A stretch of 64,000 bases of DNA from Hyperoodon ampullatus. Taxonomy: Eukaryota; Chordata; Mammalia; Artiodactyla; Ziphiidae. The position numbers and the translations under genes were made by a program. This document shows, piece after piece, positions 9,925 to 21,492 of this stretch. The notes under the pieces were generated by a model. That model saw only the letters and a program-made list of their open reading frames with translations, had not been told where the DNA came from and did no database searches. Each line of letters begins with the position of its first letter. Within the stretch, counting starts at the first letter, position 1. The stretch covers positions 58,283,582 through 58,347,581 of the forward strand of contig OX457068.1 in assembly GCA_949752795.1 (NCBI GenBank), in the 5' to 3' direction.

Positions 9925-11028
9925 AGACATTTATTCAAGTACTGATTTAAAGAGCGCTTACTGTGTGCTTAGCACTGGGGATACAGTGGTAAAAAGAACA
10001 GACATGGTTCCTAGCTGCATGGATCTTACAACTTAATGAGAGAGACAGAAAATAACCAAGCATATAAACAATTAAATTAATACTTACAAAGTATAATAAA
10101 TGTGTTAAAAAGAACAACTGTGTGCAGTGAAAGAAGATGTGAGAGAGACCTAATTTAGATATATAATCACCAAAGAAAAATTCTCCTAGGAGATGATACT
10201 TAAGCCAAGAACAGATGGGTCAAAGGAACTATCCATGGAATAGTAGGGAGTTGAAGTGGCAGGAGAAGCATTTTAGTCAGAGGAGACAGCTTGTCTCAAA
10301 CCAGGAAGAAGTTTGTCTTGTGTGAGAACCTAAAAGAAATCTGGTATGTCTAGAACCTGTGAGCAAGGGGAGACAGCAAAAGACAAGACAAGAAAGGGAG
10401 GTGGATTCAAATCACGCAAGGACTTATATGTCATGGGAAAGATTTGAGATTTCACTTAAGTGTAAAGCACGTCAGTGAAAACTTTTAAGAGGGGGACCAA
10501 AATAATCTGCTTTAAGTTATTAAATTATCACTGTTTCTTGTGAAGAAAAATGGATCTTTTGGGAAAAATCAGGGACACCAGTTAGTAATCGAGGAGACAA
10601 TTATAATAGCTGGATTAAGGTTTTAAAAGTGGATATGGGGACAAGTGAATAAGTTTGAAGTATGGTTTGGAGGAAAGATGGGTGGGACTTGCTGAAGGAT
10701 TGACTGTGGAGTGAAGAAGAGGGAGGAGTGAATACTGACTCTCAGTTTCCTGCGTGAGCAATGGGGTTAATTGTGGGGACACGTATATAAGTAAGTGTAG
10801 GTGGCAGAAGAAATCGGATGGGGCGAGTTATGTGGATGAATTTTCTGTTTCATTTGGACAGTTTGAAATAGCTGTGAGACAATTCATTGGGACTGCCAAT
10901 TAAAGGCATAGCTTCAATATGAGTCACAGCTTCAGAAAATGATTTGGGTAATATAATTTGGGAGTTGTCTGTTTATGAGATGGTATTTAAAGGACAAAAA
11001 CTGATGAAGTGCAAGTGATCAAAAATGC
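9925..11028 (-). mobile_element. Long L2 LINE, antisense (first segment, 3' end)
   Basis: It begins with the reverse complement of the L2 3' end ('gagcgcttactgtgtgctta', 'agcactggggatacagtgg'). It continues through the L2 3' UTR and C-terminal coding region ('aggacttatatgtcatggg', 'tttgggagttgtctg', 'gagatggtatttaaagg'). Over 1 kb of continuous antisense L2 is unusually long for this old family. The same element resumes at 12348 after a LINE-1 insertion. Confidence 0.85.
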
Positions 11029-11029
11029 C

Positions 11030-12347
11030 CAGAACATTCTTGAAAAATAACAAATTTAGAGGACACAAACTTCCTGATTTCAAAACTTACTACAAAGCCA
11101 CAGTAATCAAGTAAATGTGGTATTGGCATAAAGATAGACATAGAGATCAATGGAATATAATTGAGAACTCAGGAATAAATAATTAATTTATATTCAATTG
11201 ATTTTTGAAAAGACTGCCAAGAAAATTCAACAGGGTAAGGGGGAGGATAGTCTTTTCTACAAATGATGATGTGACAATTGGATAGCCATGTGCAAAAGGA
11301 TGAAGTTGTAACTGTAACTCACACTATACACAAAAATTAATTCAAGATAGATCATCTACCTCAATGTAAGAGCTAAACCTTGTGACACTGGATTAAGCAG
11401 TGACTTTTTACATAGACTCCAAACCCACACACAACAAAAGAAAAAAATAGGTAAACTGGACTTTATCAATATTAAAAACTTCTGCGCTTGAAAGTGCACC
11501 ATTAAGAAAGTGAAAAGACAATCCACTGAATGGGAGAAAATATTTGCAAATCATATATTTGATGACAGTCTTGTATCTAGAATATATAAAGAACACTTAA
11601 AATTTAACAATAAAAAGAAAACTCAATTGAAAAATGGGCATTTTTAGTTATTCTTAGTCATTGAGGAGATTACCACTTCATACCTACTAGGATAGCTGTA
11701 ATAAAAAAGACGATAACAATTGTTGATGAGGATGTAGGAAGATTGGAACCCTTATACTCTGCTGGTGTGATTGTAAAATGTTTCAGCCTGCTTTAGAAAA
11801 TGGTTTGGCAGTTTCTCAAAATGTTAAACAAAGAGTTTACCATATGACCTAGCAATTCTACTCCTAGATATATCCAAGAGAAATGAAAACATATGTCCAC
11901 ACAAAAACTTGTACACAAATGTTCATAGCAGCATTATTTATGATAGCCAAAAAGTAGAAACAGCTCAAATACCCACAAACTGATGACTGAATAAACAACT
12001 GTGATATACAAAACAATGGAAACTATTCATCAATAAAAAGGAATGAAATTCTGATACATGTTACAATGGATGAACCTTGAGAGCATGCTAAGTAAGAGAA
12101 GCCAGCCGCAAAAACACCACATATGATAGGTTCCATTTATTTGAAATATTCAAATCTATAGAGACAAAATGGATTAGTGGTTGGCAAGGGGTGGGGGGAG
12201 GAGAGAATGGGGGGTGAGTGCTTAGTGGGTATGTAATTTCTTTGGGGGATGATGAAAATATACCAAAATTAGGTAGTGGCTATGGTTGTACAACTCTGTA
12301 TTATGGTAAGTGAATTACATTTCAATAAAGCTATTATTTAAAAAATC
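11030..12347 (+). mobile_element. Old LINE-1 3' fragment (L1M-like), sense, inserted in L2
   Basis: LINE-1 ORF2 C-terminal region and 3' UTR. It opens with 'cttcctgatttcaaaactta' and runs through 'aatgggagaaaatatttgc', then 'atgacctagcaattctactc', to a 3' UTR ending 'catttcaataaagctatta'. The frame is broken by stops and shifts. The flanking L2 reads through logically from 11028 to 12348, so this element landed inside it. Confidence 0.9.
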
Positions 12348-12610
12348 GATGCCATCACCTATGGAGGAAAATGTTAAAAAAGAGTATAGAGGGTGGGTAC
12401 ATAAGACTGATGTGTGAGAAACTACTATATATGGAGGTCGGGTAGGGCAGAGGAGCAGGAGAAGGAAACTGAGATGGAGTGGCTAGGGAAGTAGGAGAAA
12501 TACGTGAGTGTGTGACAACACAAGCCAATTAAAGAGGGTCTCAAAAACAAAGCAGTGGTCAATATGAATGGGGGAGGAAAGGTATAGGAAGTTTGAAGGG
12601 AGAGAGTATT
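12348..12610 (-). mobile_element. L2 LINE, antisense (second segment)
   Basis: 'gatgccatcacctatggagg' continues the L2 order interrupted at 11028, followed by 'ggaggtcgggtagggcagag' and 'aagcagtggtcaatatgaat'. These match the reverse complement of the L2 RT region and upstream sequence. A second LINE-1 interrupts it at about 12611. Confidence 0.75.
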
Positions 12611-14668
12611 TAGTGAAATGATTGCCACAATAATGTTAGTTAATATATCCATCATCTCACATAATTACAGTTGTGTGTGTGTGTGTCTGTGTGTGTGTGT
12701 GTGTTGAGAACTTTTAACATCTATTCTCTTAGCAACTTTCAAATACACAATACAGTATTGTTAACTATAGTCACCATTCCCAGAATTTTTCTTCTTATAA
12801 GTGGAAGTTTGCATCCTTTGATCACTTTCACCTGTTCCCCTACCTGTGGCAACCACCAATTTACTCTCTATTTCCATGAGTTCATTTTTTGTAGATTCCA
12901 CATATAAGTGAGATCATACAGAATTTGGCTTTCTGTGACTTATTTCACTTAATATGATGCCCTTAAAGTCCATCCATCTTGTTGTAAAGGGCAGTCTTCC
13001 CTTCTTTTTATGGCAGAATAATACTCCATCCATCCATGAACACAGTTTGTTTCCATTTCTTAGCTATTGTAAATAATGCTGCAATGGACATGGGAGTGAA
13101 TATATCTCTATGAGATAGTGATTTCATTTGCTTTGCACACATACCCAGAATTGGAATTGCTGGATCGTATGATTGTTCTATTTTTAATTTTTAAAGGAAA
13201 CTCCATAATTTTTCCATAGTGGCTGTACCAATTTACAGTCCTACCAACAGGGTTTAAATGTTCCCTTTTTTCCACATCCTCACTGACACTTATCTCTTGT
13301 CTCTTTGATAATAGCCATTCTAACAGGTATGATGTGATATCTCATTGTGGTTTTGATATGCATTTCCCTGATGATTAGTGATGTTGAGCATTGTTTTTCA
13401 TGTACCTGTTGGCCGTTTGAATGTCTTATGTGGAAAAATGTCTATTTAGGTTCTTTGCTCATTTTTAAGTCAGTTTTTTTTTTCTATCGAATTGTATGAG
13501 TTTTTTAAAAGTATATTTTGGATATTAATCCCTTAGTAGATATTACAAATATTTCCTCCCATTCCATAGGTTTCCATTTCATTTTCTTGATCATTTCTTT
13601 TGCTATGCAGAAGCTTTTTAGTTTGATGTGGTCCCACTTATTTATTTTTGCTTTTGTTGCTTGCACTTTTGGTCATATCAAAACATAATTGCCAAGACCA
13701 ATTACAAGGAGCTTTTCCCCTATATTTTCCTTTAGGTGTTTTATGGTTTCAGGTCATATGTTTATGTTTATAATTCATGTCAAGTTAATTTTTGTGAGTG
13801 GTATAAAATAGGGGTTCAATTTTATCCTTTTGCATGTGAATATCCAGTTTTCCCACCACCATTTATTGAAGAGACTATTTTTTACCCATGGAGTATTCCT
13901 GGCTCCCTTGTCAAATATTAGTTGACCATATAGGCATGGGTTTATTTCTGCGCTCTAAATTCTGTTCCATCATTCTGCATCTGTTTTTATGTTAGTGCCA
14001 TACTGTTTTGATTATTATAGCTTTGTAATACATTTTGAAATCAGGACTTGTGATGCCTCCAGCTTTGTTCTTTCTGAAGATTACTTTAGCTATTTGGGGT
14101 CTTTTGTGGTTCCACACAAATTATAGCAGTTTTGTTTTCTGTAATGATGCCATTGGAATTTTGTTAGGGATTACATCGAATCTGTAGATAGCTTTGGGTA
14201 GCATGGATATTTTAACAATATTAAGTCTTTGATCTATGAGCAAGGGATATCTTTCCATTTATTTGTGTCTTCAATTTCTTTCATCAATGTCTTGTAGTTT
14301 TCAGAGTAGAAATCTCTCACCTAATTGGTTAAATTTATTCCTAGGCATTTTATTATTTTTGATGTTATTGTAAATGAGATTGTTTTCTTTATTTCTTTTT
14401 CAGATATTTTATTGTTAGTGTATAGAAAGACAACTGATCTCTATGTTGATTTTGTATCCTGCAACTTTACTGAATTTGTTTATTAGTTCTAAGAGTTTTT
14501 TTTTGGGGGGGGGGTTGATCTTGTTTTGTGGAGTCTTTAGGATTTTTTATATATAAGATCAAGTCATCTGCAAATAGAGATAGTTTTACTTCTTCCTTTC
14601 TGATTTGGATGTCTTTAATTTCGTTTTCTTGCCTTATTGCTCTGGCTAGGACAATTACTCCAGTAAAT
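12611..14668 (-). mobile_element. Old LINE-1, antisense, about 2 kb
   Basis: Reverse-complement LINE-1. From left to right it shows the 3' UTR (with an internal GT microsatellite), ORF2 C-terminus, and RT domain up to the region of the FADD catalytic motif, whose reverse complement gtcatctgcaaa is readable near 14555-14566. It is 5'-truncated inside ORF2. The frame is heavily broken, consistent with an old L1MA/L1MB-like age. Confidence 0.92.
12673..12704. repeat. (GT)n microsatellite in the LINE-1 3' UTR
   Basis: About 32 bp of GT repeats with a single TC interruption near 12688. Confidence 0.95.
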
Positions 14669-15190
14669 AATTGTCAGCATTGATCACCCATTTCAAGATT
14701 GTGATCATGAATAAGGTGAAGACAGTTGTGCAATCTCTCCTTTTCTAACAAACTTCAGCTGCAAGCACAGAAAAGTCAGATTGTTGGGGTTGTCCAGAGC
14801 TTGAGTTTGGTCTCATGAATGCCAAGAAGGTAGGGAAGAATAAGAGAATTCAGGATTTTTAAAGGGACTGCTTGAATTGATGAGGCATATCATCTACGTT
14901 CCTCAAAGAGAAACATGAAGTTAGGATAGCGGGTAGATTGTGAAAGTGGTGGAGTCAATGCATTGAAAGTCTCCAAGAGATTTAAAATGTTGTAGTGGCA
15001 ATGGGTGAGCAGGTGAGCTAAAAGGTAGGTGGTAATAGTCATGGAGTGGTATGTTTCATGCCAATATTTTAGAGACAATGGAATTTTAGGTGTTGACACT
15101 GCCTATGTAGGATGGAGCAGTGTGAGTGTGTAGCTAAGAAAGAGTTGAGGGAAAAATATAAAAATTATTCAATTGAGAGGCCTGGGAATT
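14669..15190 (-). mobile_element. Probable L2 LINE, antisense (third segment)
   Basis: After the antisense LINE-1, the G-rich low-CpG style of antisense L2 returns ('tgatcatgaataaggtgaag', 'aacttcagctgcaagcacag', 'ggtgagcaggtgagctaaa'). The position fits the L2 5' coding region that would follow the second segment. Similarity is weaker than in the first two segments. Confidence 0.5.
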
Positions 15191-15536
15191 GGATAGACTA
15201 TCTATGTGCATATGGAAGACAGTGAGAATTATGGCCCCTTAAGCTGCTAATGGTGGAGGTGGACTGCTCTCTCAAAATCTACTTAATGGTGACACCTAAT
15301 GTGGCCTGAGCAAACAGCAACTCACAGCATCTTTATCTAAAGAAAATTGGTGTCACCATTTGCACATCGGAAATATTTTCCAGTAGTCATATCCAAGTGT
15401 GTACCAAGGACATTCATGAAGTCTCATTTAAAATTTAGAAAATCTTGAAGATTTTCATTGTGGAATAGATTTTACAATCCCTGTCTGAAAAATGACACTT
15501 TATTACTCTGTGGTCCTCTCTAGTTCTATAGTTTTC
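15191..15536. other. Unassigned sequence
   Basis: No repeat or gene recognised. Confidence 0.45.
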
Positions 15537-15690
15537 CCATTCATTCATTCATTCATTTGACAAATTTTTAGTCCTTGCATACGGTGTGTCAGGAATGTGC
15601 TAGCACTGAAAGTTCAGGTGAAAAAGATATGCATAGTGGTGGCCCTCAGAGCTCCTGGTGTGATAAACTGTACAGTGGTATCCACTGTGT
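15537..15690 (-). repeat. L2 3' end, antisense
   Basis: A short (CATT)n run, 'cattcattcattcatttga', leads into a diverged reverse complement of the L2 3' terminus ('gtgtcaggaatgtgctagca'), the usual arrangement for an L2 tail in antisense. Confidence 0.65.
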
Positions 15691-16122
15691 AATCAAGTAT
15701 TATGTATCATTTGCATAATTCTCTTGTGTTGGTTAAATTTGTGTTTTGTGCATCAATAGATGCTTTATGACTCATCATTAGGAACTGAAGGTAGAAGTAG
15801 AATTTTTTTGTAGTGTTGACATCACCATACCCAGCCATATTCATTATATGTATTATTTTTTCATTGTTTGCTTTGATTTGTTTGATTTCTTTGCCTTCTA
15901 GACTTTGACATTTTACTGGAAGACAGTGAACTAAGAATGTCTTGGAGTGACAACACATGATGGTCTTGTCCTAGAGTGTGTGTCACTGAAGTCTGCAAAA
16001 TTGAAAGATTTCCTAAATCAGCTGTCAGGAACTTGTTGCTAGAGCTACTTTCCCTGATTTCAAATCAGGGTCATTGAGCACATTTCCAAACGCTCCTCAG
16101 GGTTGTACAATTTGCTGAGAAA
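15691..16122. other. Unassigned sequence with a perfect hairpin
   Basis: It contains a perfect 9-bp inverted repeat, ccctgattt / aaatcaggg, separated by one base (16052-16070). No repeat family or gene recognised. Confidence 0.5.
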
Positions 16123-16590
16123 GTGGAAACACAGGTTCTTTCAGCTTGGCATATGGGGCAGTCTGAAGCTGCCTTTGATGATCAAAAATCCCTTCTTTTC
16201 AGCCATTTAACATGTTACTTCAGCCTGCCCACAGTTCAAATGTTCAACCAGGGAAGCCAGCTCTTTTCAGTATTTCAGTCAATCAAATATCAGCTCTTTT
16301 CAAGGTACCAGTCAATCCAATTTCTTGGCACATATTATAGAATCAAGCTTAGCAATGAAAGGAAATTTGTTCTTCATTCAACTTCTTTAGGGACTTCATT
16401 TTGCAAACCCACTCCTGCCTGCTCTAATAAAAAGGAAAGAGTTGTAAATGTGTTTGCACATATATTACCCTTGTCCCTGTATCCTAGTACTCCTTTGGAC
16501 TTCAAAAAAATGTTTATATTATGCTTTGTAAGGGAGATTTTGATAAAGAAAATAACTCTCTCGCCCTCCCCATTCTCACCATTTTCCTAA
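16123..16590 (+). other. Unidentified 155-codon open frame, probably non-coding
   Basis: The longest repeat-free frame in the first 20 kb. The product is rich in S, F, L and K, with no motif, signal peptide or membrane helix I would trust. An imperfect direct duplication of about 34 bp around cagctcttttca (16258-16324) lies within it. The segment 'cctgctctaataaaaagg' near 16420 resembles an LTR polyadenylation region, so a decayed LTR is an alternative. I infer that the frame is chance. Confidence 0.25.
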
Positions 16591-17034
16591 AGTTAACTCC
16601 CGCAGATTTCCCACTTCTATGTATTTCTGCTTAGTTGAGAATACTTAATGGTGATTAAAAATGAATGTGACATTGAAATTTATCATTCTATTAAAGTATT
16701 TCCACAGGTCTTTATATAGAATTTATCTTCACCTTATCAGTGGGATTTTAAAGTTTTCAAATCACAAGCAACTTGGATCTTGAGAATAAAGTACATACTA
16801 GGGTAAATAAGTTTGCTCATATTGCTTATAGATATGAATCTTCAAGTTCTTTACACATGAATTGAACTTTCCACCATTTTCCATAGAATGCTGGGTAGAA
16901 TGTTCATTGTCAGAGAAAATATTTTTAAAGTACTATTTTCTTATGGCAAGTGATTTGAAAAAGCAAACAAATTAATCTTCATGACCCATAATTGCAATTC
17001 CTGAAATCATAAAATAATTAGAAATCATGGGTTC
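16591..17034. other. Unassigned AT-rich sequence
   Basis: Nothing recognised. Confidence 0.5.
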
Positions 17035-17170
17035 CAAACTCTTTATTTTCTGGAAGAAACTGAAGCCCAGTAAGGTCAATTGAATCTCTGAGTCATAGGG
17101 GCATTTGTGCAGGACTGAGACCAGGTGATGGTTTCCCAGTTCCCAAACTAGCTCCTCCCCACATGGTGAA
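17035..17170 (-). repeat. MIR SINE fragment, antisense
   Basis: 'ggaagaaactgaagcccag', 'taaggtcaattgaatctctg' and 'aggactgagaccagg' follow reverse-complement MIR core and head order. Confidence 0.65.
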
Positions 17171-17214
17171 GAAAGCCCTTCCCTATGCTAGTTGGTTCAC
17201 TGATGATGGATGAG

Positions 17215-17275
17215 ATATCATTTCCTCATCTATAAAATGAAGGGGTTGAGTTAAAACTCTAAGATTCTAGCCTGG
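17215..17275 (+). repeat. MIR3-like SINE fragment, sense
   Basis: 'tttcctcatctataaaatga' followed by 'aggggttgagttaaaactc' matches the core-to-tail part of MIR-type SINEs. Only about 60 bp is recognisable. Confidence 0.6.
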
Positions 17276-17454
17276 CTAGAGAACAGTTGATTGTAGTCTC
17301 TGAATTTAATAAGAAATAATGTAAGTGGCCAGAGGAGAATGTGTGAAATGGGGCTGCTTGACACCATCTCAAATTTTAGTCATGTTTTTTCTCTTCCAAA
17401 TAATAATACATAACTTTTTTTACATTTTTGTACCATTCTGTGCAGATTTAGGGG

Positions 17455-17950
17455 ACCTTTCTGTTTCAGTGCACAGCACCCCCAGCAACAGAGATGGCTA
17501 TGTGACTCACACCTGCCCTAATCATAGTACCAAACTTGTAACATACATATGGGATTTTATGTTCAGTCACTGGGAGAGACAGTTAAGAACTTTCCTCCAG
17601 GATGATGTAAACTTGGAGCTATCTGTGGATCTGTAGTCTCAATCCTCCATGCCCAACCCCAGCCCAAAATCTCTTGACATGAAGGAAATCTAACTGGTGG
17701 AGGAGAAATAAAGGGCAAATGAGAAAAAGGGAAGGAGGAAAGGAGGGAAAGAGGGAGAGAGAGATAGAAAATATGAGAAAAAAGGGAGAGAAAGAGAGAT
17801 AATCATTTGAACCCCTGGATTTATCTATGCCTGAAGTGTCTTCCTGGCCTTCCCAATTACATGAAGCAATAAAATATTCCTTTTTTGCTTAACTAATTTG
17901 AATTGGTTTTCTGTCACCTTTAACTGAAAGACTCCTGACAAATGCAATTA
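17455..17950 (+). mobile_element. Ancient LTR-like repeat with purine-rich interior
   Basis: The 5' part ('ggctatgtgactcacacctg', 'ccctaatcatagtacc') and 3' part ('catttgaacccctggattta', 'gctgcctgaagtg'-like text, 'tgcttaactaatttg', 'ggttttctgtcacc') match the two ends of a single common mammalian repeat I know from memory but cannot name. An AATAAA (about 17870) near the 3' end suggests an LTR or retroelement terminus. Confidence 0.5.
17697..17801. repeat. Purine-rich (GA/GGA) low-complexity tract
   Basis: About 105 bp, almost entirely A and G on the plus strand, with GGGA and GAGA repeats. It sits inside the LTR-like repeat and could form triplex DNA. Confidence 0.9.
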
Positions 17951-18059
17951 CCTACGCCCAATATAAGGGAATTTAAACTGGGTCAGGAAAAATGCTCAAA
18001 AAAAAAAAAAGAAAAATCCCAAGAATAGTGAGTAATATTGGTTGTGATCCTTAGTTATT
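17951..18059. other. Unassigned sequence with an A-run
   Basis: Contains an A-run of 13 bases (17999-18011). No element recognised. Confidence 0.4.
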
Positions 18060-18335
18060 TTTATTTACTCATTCATTTACTGAGCACTTTCCAGATGTAA
18101 AGCACCCTAACTTTGGGGAGTTAAACTGAGAACAGAAAAAAAAAAAAAAATGAAGCAGCAGAGCAAGTCAAAATGTGATGTGACCAACATCCCAACTTCA
18201 AGACACATAGTCTATGGAAGGTAGGAAGCAGTATCAACTGGGAAATCTGGGGAAGGCCTCCAAGAGAAGGTGAAGACCCATTGGGACACACCCAAGTGAT
18301 TGGGCTGAAAGCAGTTTGGTTGAAATGAAGATTGG
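18060..18335 (-). repeat. L2 LINE 3' end, antisense
   Basis: 'cattcatttactgagcactt' at the left is the reverse L2 terminus. 'ggggaaggcctccaagagaa' further right is the reverse complement of the well-conserved L2 3' UTR segment. A 15-bp A-run interrupts it near 18136. Confidence 0.75.
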
Positions 18336-18706
18336 TGAAAACAAAATAAAACTCTTTTGGCTGGGACTTTCTAGTATTGGTAACTGTGGTGCACCATGAG
18401 ATAGTTTGATAACTTTTAAAGTGACCTTAACCATTTTTTTTCTACTCAGAATTCATGTAGTTTTCTTCTATTTTGCTTTAAAATTTTTTTTATTACTAAA
18501 TGCTATTCTTCATGGAGAAAAGTTGGTACAATATAGTTGTGTAACAGCTGATGGATTTTTAGATAAATTAAAATAGGTCCTAAAACATACTGGATTGCAT
18601 AATCCCATTTTTGAAGAAATTAATACATGTATATACTGAAGGATCTAAAAGGAGATGCACACCAGTGTATTAGCAGCTGGTGATTCTGGGTGGGTAGGTG
18701 GGCATC
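18336..18706. other. Unassigned sequence
   Basis: AT-rich with T-runs. No repeat named. Confidence 0.45.
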
Positions 18707-18719
18707 TTGGTTATTCTTT

Positions 18720-21479
18720 TTTTTTTTTTAACATCTTTATTGGAGTATAATTGCTTTACAATGGTGTCTTAGTTTCTGCTGTATAACGAAGTGAATCAGC
18801 TATACATATACATATATACGCATATCTCCTCCTCTTTTGTCTCCCTCCCTCCCACCCTCCCTATCCCACCCTTTTAGGTGGTCACAAAGCACTGAGCTGA
18901 TCTCCCTGTGCTATGTGGCTGCTTCCCACTAGCTATCTGTTTTATATTTGACAGTGTATATATGTACATGTCACTCTCTCAGTTCATCCCAGCTTCCTCT
19001 TCCCCTTCCCTGTGTCCTCAGGGTCATTCTGTACATCTGCATCTTTATTCCTGTCCTGCCCCTAGGTTCTTCAGAACCTTTTTTTTTTTTTTTTTTTTTT
19101 TAGATTCCATATATGTGTGTTAGCATATGGTATTTGTTTTTCTCTTTCTGACTTACTTCACTCTGTATGACAGACTTTAGGTCCATCCACCTGACTACAA
19201 ATAACTCAATATCATTTCTTTTTTATAGCTGAGTAATATTCTATTGCATATATGTGCCATATCTTTTTTATCCATTCATCTGTCAATGGACACTTAGATT
19301 GCATTCATGTACTGGCTATTGTAAATAGAGTTGCAATGAACATTGTGGTACATGACTCTTTTTGAATTATGGTTTTCTCAGGGTATATGCCCATTAGTGG
19401 GATTGCTGGGTCGTATGGTAGTTCTATTTTTACTTTTTAAGGAACCTCCATACTGTTCTCCATAGTGGCTGTATCAATTTACCTTCCCACCAACAGTGCA
19501 AGAGGGTTCTCTTTTCTCCACACCCTCTCCAGCATTTATTGTTTCTAGATTTTTTGATGATGGCCATTCTGACTGGTGTGAGGTGATATCTCATTGTAGT
19601 TTTGATTTGCATTTCTCTGATGATTAGTGATGTTGAGCATCCTTTCATGTGTTTGTTGGCAATCTGTGTATCTTCCTTGGAGAAATGTCTATTTAGGTCC
19701 TCTGCCCATTTTTGGAATGGGTTGTTTGCTTTTTGATATTGAGCTGCATGAACTGCTTGTAAATTTTGGAGATTAATCCTTTGTCAGTTGCTTCACTTGC
19801 AAATATTTTCTCCCATTCTGAGGGTTGTCTTTTGGTCTTGTTTATGGTTTCATTTGCTGTGCAAAAGCTTTGAAGTTTCATTAGGTCCCATTTGTTTATT
19901 TTTGTTTTTATTTCCACTTCTCTAGGAGGTGGGTCAAAAAGGATCTTGCTGTGATTTATGTCATAGAGTGTTCTGCCTATGTTTTCCTCTAAGAGTTTTA
20001 TAGTGTCTGGCCTTACATGTAGGTCTGTAATCCATTTTGAGTTTATTTTTGTGTACGGTGTTAGGGAGTGTTCTAATTTCATTCTTCTACATGTAGTTGT
20101 CCAGTTTTCCCAGCACCACTTATTGAAGAGGCTGTCTTTTCTCCGTTGTATATTTTTGCCTCCTTTATCAAAGATAAGGTGACCATATGTACGTGGGTTT
20201 ATCTCAGGGCTTTCTATCCTATTCCATTGATCTATCTTTCTGTTTTTGTGCCAGAACCATACTCTCTTGATTACTGTAGCTTTATAGTATAGTCTAAAGT
20301 CTGGTAGTCTGATTCCTCCAGCTCCGTTTTTCTTTCTCAAGATTGCTTTGGCTATTCAGGGTCTTTTTTGTTTCCATACAAATTGTGAAATTTTTTGTTC
20401 TAGTTCTGTGAAAAATGTCAGTGGTAGTTTGATAGGGATTGGATTGAATCTGTAGATTGCTTTGGGTTGTATAGTCACTTTTAAAATGTTGATTCTTCCA
20501 ATCGAAGAACATGGTATATCTCTCCATCTGTTTGTATCATCTTTAATTTCTTTCATCAGTGTCTTATAGTTTTCTGCATACAGGTCTTTTGTCTCCTTAG
20601 GTAGTTTTATTCCTAGGAATTTTATTCTTTTCATTGCAGTGGTAAATGGGAGTGTTTCCTTAATTTCTCTTTCAGATTTTTCATCATTAGTGTATACAAA
20701 TACAAGAGATTTCTGTGCATTAATTTTGTATCCTGTTACTTTACCAAATTCATTGATTTGCTCTAGTAGTTTTCTGGTAGCATCTTTAGGATTCTGTATG
20801 TATAGTATCATGTCATCTGCAAACAATGACAGCTTTACTTCTTTTTTGATTTGGATTTCTTTTTCTTCTCTGATTACTGTGGGAAAAACTTCTGAAACAA
20901 TGTTGAATAATAGTGGTGAGAGTGGGCAACCTTGTCTTGTTCCTGATCTGAATGGAAATGGTTTCAGTTTTTCACCATTGAGGACAATGTTGGCTGTGGG
21001 TTTGTCATATATGGCCTTTCTTATGTTGAGATAAGTTCCCTCTATGCCTACTTTCTGGAGTGTTTTTTATCATAATTCGATGTTGAATTTTGTCAAAAGC
21101 TTTTTCTGCATCTATTGAGATGATCACATGGTGTTTATTCTTCAATTTGTTAATATGGTATATCACATTGATTGATTTGTGTATATTGAAGAATCCTTGC
21201 ATTCCTGGGATAAACCCCACTTGATCATGGTGTATGAACCTTTTAATGTGCTGTTGGATTCTGTTTGCTAGTATTTTCTTGAGGATTTTTGCATCTATGT
21301 TCATCAGTGACATTGGTCTGTAGTTTTTTTACTTTGTGACATCCTTGTCTGGTTTTGGTATCAAGGTGATGGTGGCCTCGTAGAATGAGTTTGGGAGTGC
21401 TCCTCCCTCTGCTATATTTTGTAAGAGTTTGAGAAGGATAGGTGTTAGCTCTTCTCTAAATATTTGATAGAATTCGATT
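18720..21479 (-). mobile_element. Relatively young LINE-1, antisense, 5'-truncated (about 2.76 kb)
   Basis: Left to right: poly-T (the poly-A tail), 3' UTR, ORF2 C-terminus, RT domain. Long readable ORF2 blocks on the minus strand include 19693-20340, 20356-20826 (starting with the FADD catalytic motif, codons at 20812-20823) and 21005-21313 (containing VGFIPGMQG and [15 protein letters not shown]). These long frames show lower divergence than the old L1M pieces nearby. Flanking repeats ttggttattcttt (18707-18719) and ttggctattcttt (21480-21492) match at 12 of 13. Frameshifts between blocks mean no intact ORF2. Confidence 0.96.
19693..21313 (-). pseudogene. LINE-1 ORF2 remnant (RT and C-terminal regions)
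   Basis: ORF2p in intact elements is an endonuclease and reverse transcriptase of about 1,275 residues. Only the RT and C-terminal parts remain, in three frame-shifted blocks. The RT fingers/palm segment with [15 protein letters not shown] lies near 21080-21130 and the F-A-D-D catalytic motif at 20812-20823. The C-terminal block includes [10 protein letters not shown] and [14 protein letters not shown]. The endonuclease domain is missing through 5' truncation. Not functional. Confidence 0.93.
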
Positions 21480-21492
21480 TTGGCTATTCTTT

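Noticed and set aside
15537..15560. (CATT)n run as an independent microsatellite or CRISPR-like repeat
   Set aside because: It is the usual short tail repeat of an L2 3' end. No spaced direct repeats of CRISPR type occur anywhere in the window.
16123..16590. 155-codon plus frame as a gene
   Set aside because: No recognisable motif, AT-biased composition, internal duplication and possible LTR origin.
19693..20340. 215-codon minus-strand frame that could be taken for a host gene
   Set aside because: It is LINE-1 ORF2 C-terminal sequence with frame-shifted neighbours and belongs to the mobile element.
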